DNA from: Ancylobacter novellus
Lineage (GTDB): Bacteria > Pseudomonadota > Alphaproteobacteria > Rhizobiales > Xanthobacteraceae
Assembly (NCBI GenBank): GCA_003241485.1
Contig: QFQD01000015.1
Coordinates: 1 to 52,408, forward strand
Direction of reading: 5' to 3'
Length of the DNA stretch: 52,408 nucleotides
Shown here: positions 26,717 through 34,599 of the stretch, one piece after another
Numbering within the stretch: position 1 is the stretch's first letter
Layout of the letters: each line of letters begins with the position of its first letter
Program-made: the position numbers and the translations under genes
Notes under the pieces: model-generated
Told to the model about the DNA's origin: nothing
Database searches by the model: none
What the model saw: only the letters and a program-made list of their open reading frames with translations

Positions 26717-27742
26717 TTATTTTCCCCGCCGCACCGGCGCGCGGGTGATCTTGACCCAGCGTGTATCGACCCGCACCAGCGCACCGGCCAGCGTGCGCGC
26801 GCCGCTCGCCTCCGCAGCGAGGCCCGCAATCCAGCTGTGGAGAGCTTCCAGCTTCGCCAACTCCACGGGCCCGGCAGCCTGCCCCTCAACCACGCGGGAA
26901 AGCAGGCGCAGGCCGATTTCCTCGGGCAGCGCGAGCAGCCCGGCGCGCCCAATGCGCGCCGGCGCGGCGCCGTCCATCAGGCGTGCGGCGGCCTCGTCGG
27001 TCGCCGTCTCCAGCGCCGCATCGGCCCGCGCCAGGCGTGCGGCGAGGCGCGCGAGGCGGGCCGCGTCGAGACCTTCTTCTTCCAGAAGCGGCAGCAATTG
27101 CCGCAGCCGCGCACGGGCAAAGCGCGGATCGCGATTCGAGGGATCGTGGACGAACTCCACCCCCGCTTCCCGGCACAGCGCGATCAGCCGCTCCTTGCGC
27201 AGCGCGAGCAGGGGGCGAATCAGGCGAAGCTCGTCGAGCGCCCGCACGTCAGGGATGCCGGCGAGGCCGGACAGGCCCGAACCGCGCATGAGCCGGAACA
27301 GCACGGTCTCCGCCTGGTCGTCCGCCGTGTGACCGGTGGCGATGGCGCCTGCGCCGACCTCGCGCGCATGCGCGGCGAGGCGCTCATAGCGGGCATGCCG
27401 CGCGGCTTCCTGCAGGCCGGTTCGGGGAAGCGGCGCGGGAAGTTCCAGCACCGCGTGCGGCAGGCAGAGCCGGACCGCAAGCTGCCCGACCGCCTCGGCC
27501 TCACGGCGCGATTCCGGGCGCAGTCCGTGGTCGACGGTGGCGACGGAAAGCTCCGGGCGCCCCGGTTCGAGAGATCGCCAGCGCGCCGCCAGCAGCAGGA
27601 GCGCGGTCGAGTCCGGCCCGCCGGACACGGCAAGCAGAACCCGGTTCTGACCGGCGAAGGAAGCGAAAACGGCGTCGAGTTCGGCGGCGCTCAGCGGCTC
27701 GCCGGAGATGGGGTTTTCCGCGGCCGCCTCAGCAGCCGACAC
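26717..27742 (-). CDS. tilS: tRNA(Ile)-lysidine synthase
   Basis: 341 aa from GTG 27742. It modifies the wobble cytidine of tRNA-Ile(CAU) to lysidine so that AUA is read as isoleucine. The ATP-pyrophosphatase P-loop SGGPDS is at residues 40-45, followed by typical motifs (VDHGLRPESRREAE, GHTADDQAETVLFRLMRGSG). GGGAG stands 8 bases before GTG 27742; another GTG at 27763 is possible. The start overlaps the cpoB end by 14 bases. It is at the short end for the family, with only a reduced C-terminal region. Confidence 0.93.
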   Translation of the reverse strand: MSAAEAAAENPISGEPLSAAELDAVFASFAGQNRVLLAVSGGPDSTALLLLAARWRSLEPGRPELSVATVDHGLRPESRREAEAVGQLAVRLCLPHAVLELPAPLPRTGLQEAARHARYERLAAHAREVGAGAIATGHTADDQAETVLFRLMRGSGLSGLAGIPDVRALDELRLIRPLLALRKERLIALCREAGVEFVHDPSNRDPRFARARLRQLLPLLEEEGLDAARLARLAARLARADAALETATDEAAARLMDGAAPARIGRAGLLALPEEIGLRLLSRVVEGQAAGPVELAKLEALHSWIAGLAAEASGARTLAGALVRVDTRWVKITRAPVRRGK

Positions 27743-28709
27743 GCTTCTGCTCCCGCTCCACACCCTGCTTGATGGAGGCGGAAGCGCGCGGATATTTGTT
27801 GCCGACGGCGTTCAGCGTGGCGCAGGCCGCGTCCTTCTCGCCGATCGCGGCAAGCGACTGGCCGAGGCGCAGCAGCGCGTCCGGCGCCTTCACCGCATTG
27901 GGGTAGTCGGTCGAGACCTTGAGGAAGTTCTGCGCCGCCTCCTTGTAGGTCTTGCGCTGGAACTGCGTCTCGCCGAGCCAGTAATAGGCATCGGGCGCGG
28001 CGCGGTCGGTGGGGTAGAGCTTGAGGAACTGCTCGAAGCTCTGGCCGGACTGCGCATAGTCCTGCCGCAGCATGTAGCCATAGGCGAGGTCGAACAGGTC
28101 CTTCGGGCTGTTGGTCGGCGGCGCCGTCGCGGCCCCCACGGGCGCCCCGCCGGCCGCGACCTGGCCCGAAAGCGCACCCAGATCCATCGGCGTGCCGGCG
28201 CCGCCCGAAGGCTGCGTCGTGCCGAGCGGGCGCGGCGCGCCCGGAGCTGCGCCCTGGGCGGCAGGATCGAAGGCGTCCGAGCGCCGCGCCGGCGCCGGCT
28301 CCATGATGGGAGCGACCCCGCCCGGCGCGGCAGCCGGCGCGCGCGGGGCGGCCCCCGGCGCGGCACCACCGCCCGCACCGCCGAGGCGGAAATCGATCTC
28401 GCCCTGCAGCGCCTTGACCTGCTGCTCCAGCTGCTGGTTGCGGTACTGCAGCTGCTCGAACTGGCCGGTCATCTGCCGCAGCTGGTTCTCCAGCCGGTCG
28501 AGCCGCATGCCGACCGTGCCGCCCTCATCCTCCGCAGCCGCTTCAGGCGGCGGCGTCGTGCCGGAGCGGACCGAGCCCGGCGGCTTGAAGAGATTGCCGA
28601 AGAAGTCGTTATTGGCCTGGGCGAAGGCGCTGCCTGCCGGCAATTGCGCGAAAGCGAGAGAGCCGGCAACCAGGAGAAGGGCGGACAGGCGCGAACGGCG
28701 AACGATCAT
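27729..28709 (-). CDS. cpoB: Tol-Pal system coordinator CpoB (YbgF)
   Basis: 326 aa from ATG 28709 with an N-terminal signal sequence (LSALLLVAGSLAFAQLPAGSAFA). A coiled-coil segment follows (DRLENQLRQMTGQFEQLQYR and on), then a Pro/Ala/Gly-rich linker of about 100 residues, then C-terminal TPR repeats (DLAYGYMLRQDYAQSGQSFE, AYYWLGETQFQRKTYKEAAQ, APDALLRLGQSLAAIGEKDA). CpoB links peptidoglycan synthesis to Tol-driven outer-membrane constriction. It follows pal on the same strand, though a hairpin lies in the 192-base gap. ATG 28736 is an alternative start. Confidence 0.9.
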   Translation of the reverse strand: MIVRRSRLSALLLVAGSLAFAQLPAGSAFAQANNDFFGNLFKPPGSVRSGTTPPPEAAAEDEGGTVGMRLDRLENQLRQMTGQFEQLQYRNQQLEQQVKALQGEIDFRLGGAGGGAAPGAAPRAPAAAPGGVAPIMEPAPARRSDAFDPAAQGAAPGAPRPLGTTQPSGGAGTPMDLGALSGQVAAGGAPVGAATAPPTNSPKDLFDLAYGYMLRQDYAQSGQSFEQFLKLYPTDRAAPDAYYWLGETQFQRKTYKEAAQNFLKVSTDYPNAVKAPDALLRLGQSLAAIGEKDAACATLNAVGNKYPRASASIKQGVEREQKRVGC

Positions 28710-28848
28710 GGCTGAAATGACGGCCTTGCAGGGCATTGCGAATGGGAAGACGCCGCCCATTCGGCGACGCGATACGTATCATCTGAGCATACGAAGCCGA
28801 TCGCGTCCAAAGTGTGACCCGCCAGCCGCCCGCGCCCACAAACGGCAA

Positions 28849-28876
28849 GGCCCGGCCCGCGCGAGCGAACCGGGCC
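28849..28876 (-). terminator. hairpin after pal
   Basis: A 7-bp stem GGCCCGG / CCGGGCC with a 14-base loop lies 26 bases after the pal stop, followed on the minus strand by TTGCCGTTTG. The T-run is weak, so it is probably a partial terminator that lets some transcription into cpoB. Confidence 0.45.
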
Positions 28877-28901
28877 AGAGCCGCGGAGCTGGTCTTCGCC
28901 G

Positions 28902-29396
28902 TCAGGAGCCGGTGGCGTTGAGCACCGTCACCGCGCGGCGGTTCTGCGACCAGCAGGAAATGTCGTTGCACACCGCGACCGGGCGCTCCTTGCCGTAGGA
29001 GATGGTGCGCATGCGGCTGGCGGGGATGCCGCGGGCCACGAGGTAGTCGCGCACGCTCTGGGCGCGGCGGGCGCCGAGCGCGATGTTGTATTCGCGCGTG
29101 CCGCGCTCGTCGGCGTGACCTTCGATGGTGAAGGTGTACTTGCCATAGTGCTGCAGCCACTGCGCCTGCTTGTCGAGCGTGGCCTGCGCCTGCGGCGAGA
29201 GATCGCTCTGGTCGCTCTCGAAGAACACGCGGTCACCGACCGAGACGATGAATTCCTGCGGGCTGCCGGGAGGTGCCGAGCCGAGCGCCTGGCCGGCGCC
29301 GTCCATCGGGTTCTTGGCGCAGGCGGCCGCGAGCATCGCGAAACCGACGATAAAGGCGAGGCGCGCTCCGCCCAGCTGGCGCAACATACGGATCAT
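28902..29396 (-). CDS. pal: peptidoglycan-associated lipoprotein Pal
   Basis: 164 aa. The lipoprotein signal ends at the lipobox LAAAC with Cys26 as the acylated residue. The OmpA-like peptidoglycan-binding domain spans about 55-160 (FFESDQSDLSPQAQATLDKQ, TIEGHADERGTREYNIALGA, RRAQSVRDYLVARG). It tethers the outer membrane to peptidoglycan and binds TolB. It follows tolB after 158 bases containing two hairpins. Confidence 0.96.
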   Translation of the reverse strand: MIRMLRQLGGARLAFIVGFAMLAAACAKNPMDGAGQALGSAPPGSPQEFIVSVGDRVFFESDQSDLSPQAQATLDKQAQWLQHYGKYTFTIEGHADERGTREYNIALGARRAQSVRDYLVARGIPASRMRTISYGKERPVAVCNDISCWSQNRRAVTVLNATGS

Positions 29397-29462
29397 AACC
29401 GCTGACTCCTGAAATTTCCCCGATCGAGGCGCCCCCGATCTAGCGTTCTGGCGTTAATGAAT

Positions 29463-29519
29463 GTTCCGTCGTGCTTTACGGAACCTTGACCAAATGCGTC
29501 GATTTCGCGGCCGACGCAT
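29463..29519. repeat. two perfect inverted repeats between tolB and pal
   Basis: GTTCCGT-N8-ACGGAAC at 29463-29484 and ATGCGTCG-N10-CGACGCAT at 29494-29519. Neither has a T-tract. They lie between the tolB stop and the pal start and may reduce read-through, stabilise the mRNA or mark a pal promoter region. Confidence 0.6.
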
Positions 29520-29554
29520 CAACCGTTCTTTATGGTTAACCGTTCCCTAGCGTC

Positions 29555-30910
29555 TCACGAGCGCAGCGGCGACCAGGCAGGGTCGGACGCATAGCTCGGC
29601 GTGGGCACGCGCTGCTCGTTATAGCCTGTCAGATCCACCGTATAGAGCTGCGGACCGGCCGAGCCGCCCGGCTCGCGGAAGAACATGATGACGCGGCCAT
29701 TGGGTGCGAAGGTCGGCCCCTCATTGTGATAGCCCTCGGTGAGGATGCGCTCATTGGAGCCGTCCGGCCGCATCACGCCGATGGCGAAGCGCCCGCCGCC
29801 CTGTTTGGTGAACGCGATCACGTCGCCGCGCGGCGACCAGACCGGCGTCGAATAGCGGCCGTCGCCGAAGGAGATGCGGTGCTGGTTCGACCCGTCCGGG
29901 TTCATCACATAGATCTGCGAGGTGCCGCCGCGGTCGCTCTCGAAGGTGATCTGGGTCCCATCGGGCGAATAGCACGGTGCGGTGTCGATCGCCGGCGTGT
30001 TGGTCAGCCGCGTCGTTGCCTTCGAGCGCAGGTCCATCACGAAGATGTTGGAATCCGAACCCTGCTGCAGGCTGAGGATCACCCGCTGGCCATCGGGGGC
30101 GAAGCGCGGCGAGAAGCTCATATTCGGGAAGTTGCCGACCACCTCGCGCTGGCCGTTCTCGATGTTGAGCAGATAGACGCGCGGCTCGCCGGCGCCATAG
30201 CTCATATAGGTGATTTCCTGGCTGGTCGGCGAGAAGCGCGGGGTCAGCACCAGATCCTCGCCGCGCGTGAGATATTTCACGTTGGCGCCGTCCTGGTCCA
30301 TGATCGCGAGGCGCTTGATGCGCTTCTCCTTCGGGCCGCTCTCGTCGACGAAGACGATGCGGGTGTCGAAATAGCCCTTCTCGCCGGTCAGGCGCTCATA
30401 GATCGCGTCGGCGATGATATGGGCCACGCGGCGCCAGTTCTCCGGCTGGGTGAAATATTGCTGGCCGATCAGCTGCTGGCCGGCGAACACGTCCCACAGG
30501 CGGAACTCGGCCTTCACGCGCCCGTCCGGCTGGCGGGTCATGCGGCCGGTCACCAGCGCCTGCGCGTTGATGACGCGCCAGTCCTGGAAGCGCGGGGAGG
30601 CGTCCGGATTGGTGATCTTCTCCACGAAGGCCGCCGGATCGATCGGCGCGAACAGGCCGGAGCGGCGCAAATCCGCCGAGATGATCTGGCTGACGCCCTT
30701 GCCCGCCTCGATGTCCTGCGCGCTGCCGCCGACGAAATCGGTGATGGCGATCGGCAGCGGCTGCACCGTGCCCTGCGTGACGTCGAGCTTGAGCACGGCA
30801 TGCGCCGGCTGGTTCAGCAGGCCAAGGCCCGCCAGCGCGCCGGCGCCGGTGATGAGGCCGCGACGTCCGATGGTGGGGCCCGCGAAACCGGGGCGAATGA
30901 GCTTCTTCAT
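29555..30910 (-). CDS. tolB: Tol-Pal system beta-propeller protein TolB
   Basis: 451 aa. After the signal peptide comes the N-terminal TolB domain (IAITDFVGGSAQDIEAGKGV) and then a WD40-like beta-propeller with repeats such as RIKRLAIMDQDGANVKYLTR, SPRFAPDGQRVILSLQQGSD and IDTAPCYSPDGTQITFESDR. It is periplasmic and binds Pal and TolA. The signal region has a twin arginine (Arg16-Arg17, IGRRGLITGAGALAG) before the hydrophobic stretch and an AHA cleavage site near residue 38, so export by Tat is possible. ATG 30910 begins this signal peptide; 32 bases separate it from tolA. Confidence 0.95.
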   Translation of the reverse strand: MKKLIRPGFAGPTIGRRGLITGAGALAGLGLLNQPAHAVLKLDVTQGTVQPLPIAITDFVGGSAQDIEAGKGVSQIISADLRRSGLFAPIDPAAFVEKITNPDASPRFQDWRVINAQALVTGRMTRQPDGRVKAEFRLWDVFAGQQLIGQQYFTQPENWRRVAHIIADAIYERLTGEKGYFDTRIVFVDESGPKEKRIKRLAIMDQDGANVKYLTRGEDLVLTPRFSPTSQEITYMSYGAGEPRVYLLNIENGQREVVGNFPNMSFSPRFAPDGQRVILSLQQGSDSNIFVMDLRSKATTRLTNTPAIDTAPCYSPDGTQITFESDRGGTSQIYVMNPDGSNQHRISFGDGRYSTPVWSPRGDVIAFTKQGGGRFAIGVMRPDGSNERILTEGYHNEGPTFAPNGRVIMFFREPGGSAGPQLYTVDLTGYNEQRVPTPSYASDPAWSPLRS

Positions 30911-30942
30911 GATCAATATCTCAAGAACAAATGGCTGATTGC

Positions 30943-31914
30943 TCAACCCCGTACCATTTCGCGGGGATCGAAGGTGACTTCGATGTCCTTCCACGATTCG
31001 TACTTCTCGGGAGAGAGCATGTTGAAGGGCTGACCGCGGAAGATGGCGCGCATCGCGCTTTCCCGCGCGGCCATGAAGAACGGGCTGGAGCCCGAGGTGA
31101 TGACCATGGGCGGCCCGGACAGGGTGCCGTCCTGATTGAGCCGGATGCGCACGGTGACGACCAGCTCTTCCGGATTGGACGCGCCAGCCGGGGGATTCCA
31201 CAGCGACATCAGCCGGGCGCGCAGCGCGTCGATCTCGGTCTGCGACAATGACGCGGCCGTGCCGACCCGCGCGCCGAGCGCGGCGGTCGAGTTGATCGTG
31301 TCGCCGATGGCGGCCTGCCGCGAGGGCGTGCGCTTGTCCAGCAACGCGGCGATGTCGTTCGGCTTGAACTCGCGCTGGTCCTTCGGCGGCTGCTGAACCA
31401 CCTTCGGGGGAATGTCCTTCGGCTTCTTCGGCGGCGCGGGGGCCGGGGTCGCCTGCGCCTGCTGCTGCTCGGGCTTGGGCTCGTCCTTCTTCGGCTCCGG
31501 CGGCTTGGAGGCGAGCGATTCCGCGTCCGGCGGCGGCGGGGCCGGCTGGGGCTTGGCCTCGGCCTGCGCGGCGGGCGGCTTCGGGGCGGGCTGCGCCTGT
31601 GCGGGCGGCGGCGGAGGCGGCGGTGTGGGCTCGTTGGCGGCCTTCACCTCGGGCTTGGTGTCGTCGACCTTGGTTTCGAGATTCTCCGGCGGCTTGGGCG
31701 TGGGCGCCACCTTCTCGACCACGGGCTTGGGCGCCTCGGCCTTCGGTGCATCCTTCTTGCCCGCCATCATCTGGCTCATCTCGGCATCGGAAATGATGTC
31801 GATCGGCATCGACTCCTGCATCGGCTCAAACGGAGCAGCCGACGAGAAGGACACCACCATGAATCCCAGGATTCCGGCGTGAAGGACCGCTGAAGAGACG
31901 AGACCCGCGCGCAT
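30943..31914 (-). CDS. tolA: TolA-like energy transducer of the Tol-Pal system
   Basis: 323 aa. One N-terminal membrane anchor (LVSSAVLHAGILGFMVVSF) is followed by a long Pro/Lys/Ala/Glu-rich periplasm-spanning region with a run of seven prolines, then a C-terminal TonB/TolA-like domain (LMSLWNPPAGASNPEELVVT ... SPFFMAARESAMRAIFRGQP). It couples TolQR proton-motive energy to TolB/Pal. Sequence outside the domains is low complexity, so identity rests on the architecture and the position between tolR and tolB. Confidence 0.92.
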   Translation of the reverse strand: MRAGLVSSAVLHAGILGFMVVSFSSAAPFEPMQESMPIDIISDAEMSQMMAGKKDAPKAEAPKPVVEKVAPTPKPPENLETKVDDTKPEVKAANEPTPPPPPPPAQAQPAPKPPAAQAEAKPQPAPPPPDAESLASKPPEPKKDEPKPEQQQAQATPAPAPPKKPKDIPPKVVQQPPKDQREFKPNDIAALLDKRTPSRQAAIGDTINSTAALGARVGTAASLSQTEIDALRARLMSLWNPPAGASNPEELVVTVRIRLNQDGTLSGPPMVITSGSSPFFMAARESAMRAIFRGQPFNMLSPEKYESWKDIEVTFDPREMVRG

Positions 31915-31920
31915 GACCGC

Positions 31921-32373
31921 TCAGTTCCCCTGCTCGACTTCGGACACCAGGGCGACGCGCTTGAAGCCGGCGCCGGACAGCCGACCCATCACCTGCATGA
32001 CGGTACCGTAATCGACGGTCTTGTCGCCGCGCACGAAGATGCGTTCCTCATAGCCGGCCTTGGCGATCGCCTGCAGCTTCGGCACGATTTCCGCCATGGG
32101 GATCTCGGTGTCCTGGATGAACACCTGGCCCTGATTATTGATGGAGATCACCAGCGGCTGGTGATCCTGCGATACGGCCTGCGCCTGCGTCTGCGGCAGG
32201 TCGAGCGGCACGCCGACCGTGAGCATGGGCGCTGCCACCATGAAGATGATGAGCAGCACCAGCATCACGTCGACCATCGGTGTGACGTTGATTTCGGCCA
32301 TGACGGACCCGCCGCCGCGACGACGCGAACGCCGCGACTGCCAGCCGCCTCCGCCTCCAGACGACATCCCCAT
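31921..32373 (-). CDS. tolR: Tol-Pal system protein TolR
   Basis: 150 aa ExbD/TolR family. One membrane helix (about 33-54) carries Asp35 in NVTPMVDVMLVLLIIFMVAA, the proton-pathway residue. The periplasmic domain has the usual DLPQTQAQAVSQD and IFVRGDKTVDYGTVMQVMG stretches. The N-terminus is Gly/Ser/Arg-rich (SRRSRRRGGG), which suits a short cytoplasmic tail. It starts 5 bases after tolQ. Confidence 0.95.
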   Translation of the reverse strand: MGMSSGGGGGWQSRRSRRRGGGSVMAEINVTPMVDVMLVLLIIFMVAAPMLTVGVPLDLPQTQAQAVSQDHQPLVISINNQGQVFIQDTEIPMAEIVPKLQAIAKAGYEERIFVRGDKTVDYGTVMQVMGRLSGAGFKRVALVSEVEQGN

Positions 32374-32378
32374 GAGTG

Positions 32379-33092
32379 TCAGCCTCGCTCGTCGATCTGC
32401 CGCGACAGGATCGCCGAGAACTCGTCCGCGAACCCTTCGAGCCGCAGCGCCTGCTTGCTCACCTGCGAGACGAACCTATTGTAGAACATCGTCGCCGGGA
32501 TGGCGGCGGCAAGGCCAATTGCGGTCGCGAGCAGGGCTTCGGCAATACCGGGCGCCACAACGGCGAGGCTGGTGTTCTTCGATGCGGCGATCGACTGGAA
32601 CGACGTCATGATGCCGATCACCGTGCCGAACAGGCCGATGAACGGGCCGGCGGAACCGACGGTCGCCAGAACCAGCAGGCCCCTTTCGAGCCGCTCCACC
32701 TCGCGCGCGATGGTGACGTCCATCACCTTGTCGAGCCGCTGGGTAAGCCCACCAAGCGAGCGGGCGCCCCCCTCATAGGAGCGCTTCCATTCGCGCATCG
32801 CCGCCACGAAGATCGCCGCCATGGCGTGATTGGGCCGCGAGGACAGCGAGCGATACAGCTCTTCCAGGCTCTGGCCGGACCAGAACGTCGCCTCGAACCG
32901 GTCCATCTGCCGCTTCATGCGGCCGAACAGGAGGATCTTGTCGATGGCGATCGCCCAGACCCAGATGGAGGCCATGATCAGCCCCGCCATGACGAGCTTC
33001 ACGATCCAGCTCGCCTGGAGGAACAACCCCATGAGGGACATGTCCGCCGCCGGGGCTGCCATGGCCGTCTGCGCCACATCCGCAGGATTCAT
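32379..33092 (-). CDS. tolQ: Tol-Pal system proton channel protein TolQ
   Basis: 237 aa MotA/TolQ/ExbB family. Three membrane segments are visible (about 20-47, 130-155 and 165-195). The signature LATVGSAGPFIGLFGTVIGI, MTSFQSIAAS and VVAPGIAEALLATAIGLAAA is intact. ATG 33092 (MNPADVAQTAM) is chosen; the frame extends further upstream without a better start. It heads tolQRAB, and its upstream region has a direct repeat and a near-CtrA site. Confidence 0.95.
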   Translation of the reverse strand: MNPADVAQTAMAAPAADMSLMGLFLQASWIVKLVMAGLIMASIWVWAIAIDKILLFGRMKRQMDRFEATFWSGQSLEELYRSLSSRPNHAMAAIFVAAMREWKRSYEGGARSLGGLTQRLDKVMDVTIAREVERLERGLLVLATVGSAGPFIGLFGTVIGIMTSFQSIAASKNTSLAVVAPGIAEALLATAIGLAAAIPATMFYNRFVSQVSKQALRLEGFADEFSAILSRQIDERG

Positions 33093-33170
33093 GTGATCTC
33101 TAACCTCAACACCAAAAACCGGCCAACGTCCGGACGGACGACCGGAACGCACGACGCACAACGCCTCTGG

Positions 33171-33196
33171 GCAAAACCGGTCCTGAGCAAAACCGG
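33171..33196. repeat. direct repeat upstream of tolQ
   Basis: GCAAAACCGG occurs at 33171-33180 and 33187-33196, a 16-base period, about 80-100 bases before the tolQ ATG. It may be a tandem binding site or a slippage duplication. Confidence 0.6.
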
Positions 33197-33323
33197 CATT
33201 CCGGCGCGGCGAGTCGGCGTCAGCCGGATCACCCGCCGTACCCGACGCCCCTGTTCGACGGGGAATCCGCCGAAACTAGGGCGCGCAAAGGCTTGCGCGA
33301 CGCGGATTAAACGATTGATAGGG

Positions 33324-33338
33324 TTAATGCCGGGTTAG
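33324..33338. promoter_or_regulatory. near-consensus CtrA half-site pair upstream of tolQ
   Basis: TTAA-N7-TTAG differs from the CtrA consensus TTAA-N7-TTAA by one base. It lies 232 bases upstream of tolQ, in the gap after ybgC. It is weaker than the exact site at 43965. Confidence 0.3.
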
Positions 33339-33383
33339 CGTTGCCGCAGCGCAACAGCTCTGTGACGCGAAAACGACATTCGC

Positions 33384-33893
33384 CTATTCCGGCGCGGCAT
33401 GCTCCAGCGCCGCCTTCATCGCCGTGCGCAGCGCATCGGGAATCCGCCGGGCGCGGCCCTGCGAGACGAAGGCCACCTTCACCTTGCCCTCGACCAGCAG
33501 TTCGCCACCGCGCATCACCTTCTGTTGAAGGGTGATGGACGCGCCGGCGACCTCAACCGGGCTGGTGTGAATCTCCAGCACATCGTCGATGCGCGCCGGC
33601 CGCACGAACTGCAGTTCCATCGAGCGCACGACGAAGGCGAAGCCCGGTGCCTCGGCCAGCGCCTCGCCGAACAGATCGCCCTGCACCACCCCGATCAGGC
33701 GCAGATGGTCCGAGCGCGCCCGCTCCATGAACTTGAGATAGTTGGCGTGGTAGACGATGCCGGAGAAATCCGTGTCCTCGTAATACACCCGCACGGGCAG
33801 CCGATGGCCGCCCGGCACCAGCCGGCCGGCGAGGTGCAGATAGGGATCGGACTTCAGGGCTTCAGGGGTAAAGGGTTCGGGGCGCTCGCTCAT
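33384..33893 (-). CDS. ybgC: Tol-Pal-associated acyl-CoA thioesterase YbgC
   Basis: 169 aa hotdog-fold thioesterase. The catalytic Asp lies in the signature VYYEDTDFSGIVYHANYLKF, followed by MERARSDHLRLIG. It hydrolyses acyl-CoA thioesters in the cytosol and commonly sits at the head of the tol cluster, as here. It is about 30 residues longer than the enterobacterial protein because of an N-terminal lead (MSERPEPFTPEALKSDPYLH). ATG 33893 is the first good start. Confidence 0.93.
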   Translation of the reverse strand: MSERPEPFTPEALKSDPYLHLAGRLVPGGHRLPVRVYYEDTDFSGIVYHANYLKFMERARSDHLRLIGVVQGDLFGEALAEAPGFAFVVRSMELQFVRPARIDDVLEIHTSPVEVAGASITLQQKVMRGGELLVEGKVKVAFVSQGRARRIPDALRTAMKAALEHAAPE

Positions 33894-33971
33894 GACCTCG
33901 TCATAGAGCACGCCGCATTGCGATTGCAACGCAACATGAGCGGATCCGCGCCGGCAACGCGGCCGCCCCGC

Positions 33972-34010
33972 AAAAAAGAAACCGCGCCCCTCAGGGGAGA
34001 GGGGCGCGGT
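33972..34010 (-). terminator. intrinsic terminator after the DUF2852 gene
   Basis: Stem ACCGCGCCCC / GGGGCGCGGT (33981-34010) with a 10-base loop, followed on the minus strand by TTTCTTTTTT. It lies about 30 bases after the DUF2852 stop and separates that gene from ybgC. Confidence 0.88.
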
Positions 34011-34041
34011 CTGCCTGGGCCTCAGGGGGCGTTGAGGCCGG

Positions 34042-34473
34042 TCAGGTCTGGTTTCCCCAGCCCTGCGGCTGGTCGGTCGGCGCGGAGGGCGCGGCCGGGC
34101 GGTTGCGGCGGTCGGCCATGAACTGGTCGAATTCGGCCTTGTCCTTGGCCTGACGCAGACGATCGAGGAAGCCCTTGAACTCCTTCTGCTCGTCTTCGAG
34201 ACGGCGCAGCGTCTCTTCGCGATACTCATCGAACGCGCGGTTCCCGCTGGAGGGGAACCCGCGGAAGCGGCCGCCGAACGCGTTGCGAACCGCTTCGGTG
34301 CCTTCTTCCTGCCAGCGGCCGAAACCGCGCTTGCCGCCACAGAACATACGTCCACTCCCTATGCTGAACGCCAGGACCGCCAAGCCCAGGGGCCACCAGG
34401 CCATGAAGCCGAGGACCGTGAGTGCGATCCAGGCGGGTTTGCCATAACTGTCGAGCTTTTGAGCGAGCTCCAT
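34042..34473 (-). CDS. DUF2852 family protein
   Basis: 143 aa small membrane protein of an alphaproteobacterial family of unknown function. One or two hydrophobic helices occupy about residues 14-40 (PAWIALTVLGFMAWWPLGLA, VLAFSIGSG). A conserved FGRWQEE segment, then SSGNRAFDEYREETLRRLED and a charged helical region ending in FMADRRNR, match the family pattern. ATG 34473 starts MELAQKLDSYGKPAW; the longer frame upstream is judged non-coding. It is isolated by its own terminator. Confidence 0.82.
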   Translation of the reverse strand: MELAQKLDSYGKPAWIALTVLGFMAWWPLGLAVLAFSIGSGRMFCGGKRGFGRWQEEGTEAVRNAFGGRFRGFPSSGNRAFDEYREETLRRLEDEQKEFKGFLDRLRQAKDKAEFDQFMADRRNRPAAPSAPTDQPQGWGNQT

Positions 34474-34599
34474 GACATCCGTCCCTGGGTTAATGTTAAT
34501 CACATTTACATAGGTAGGTAGGGCCGGGCTGCTTGTCAAGAATGCCCGATTGAATTTGGTAGCGTGGGCGACTGCCGACCGGGGCCGGCTGCGCGCCAT

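Noticed and set aside
31430..31680. Low-complexity repeat in tolA
   Set aside because: The Pro/Lys/Ala-rich stretch is the normal periplasm-spanning part of TolA-like proteins, not a separate repeat element.
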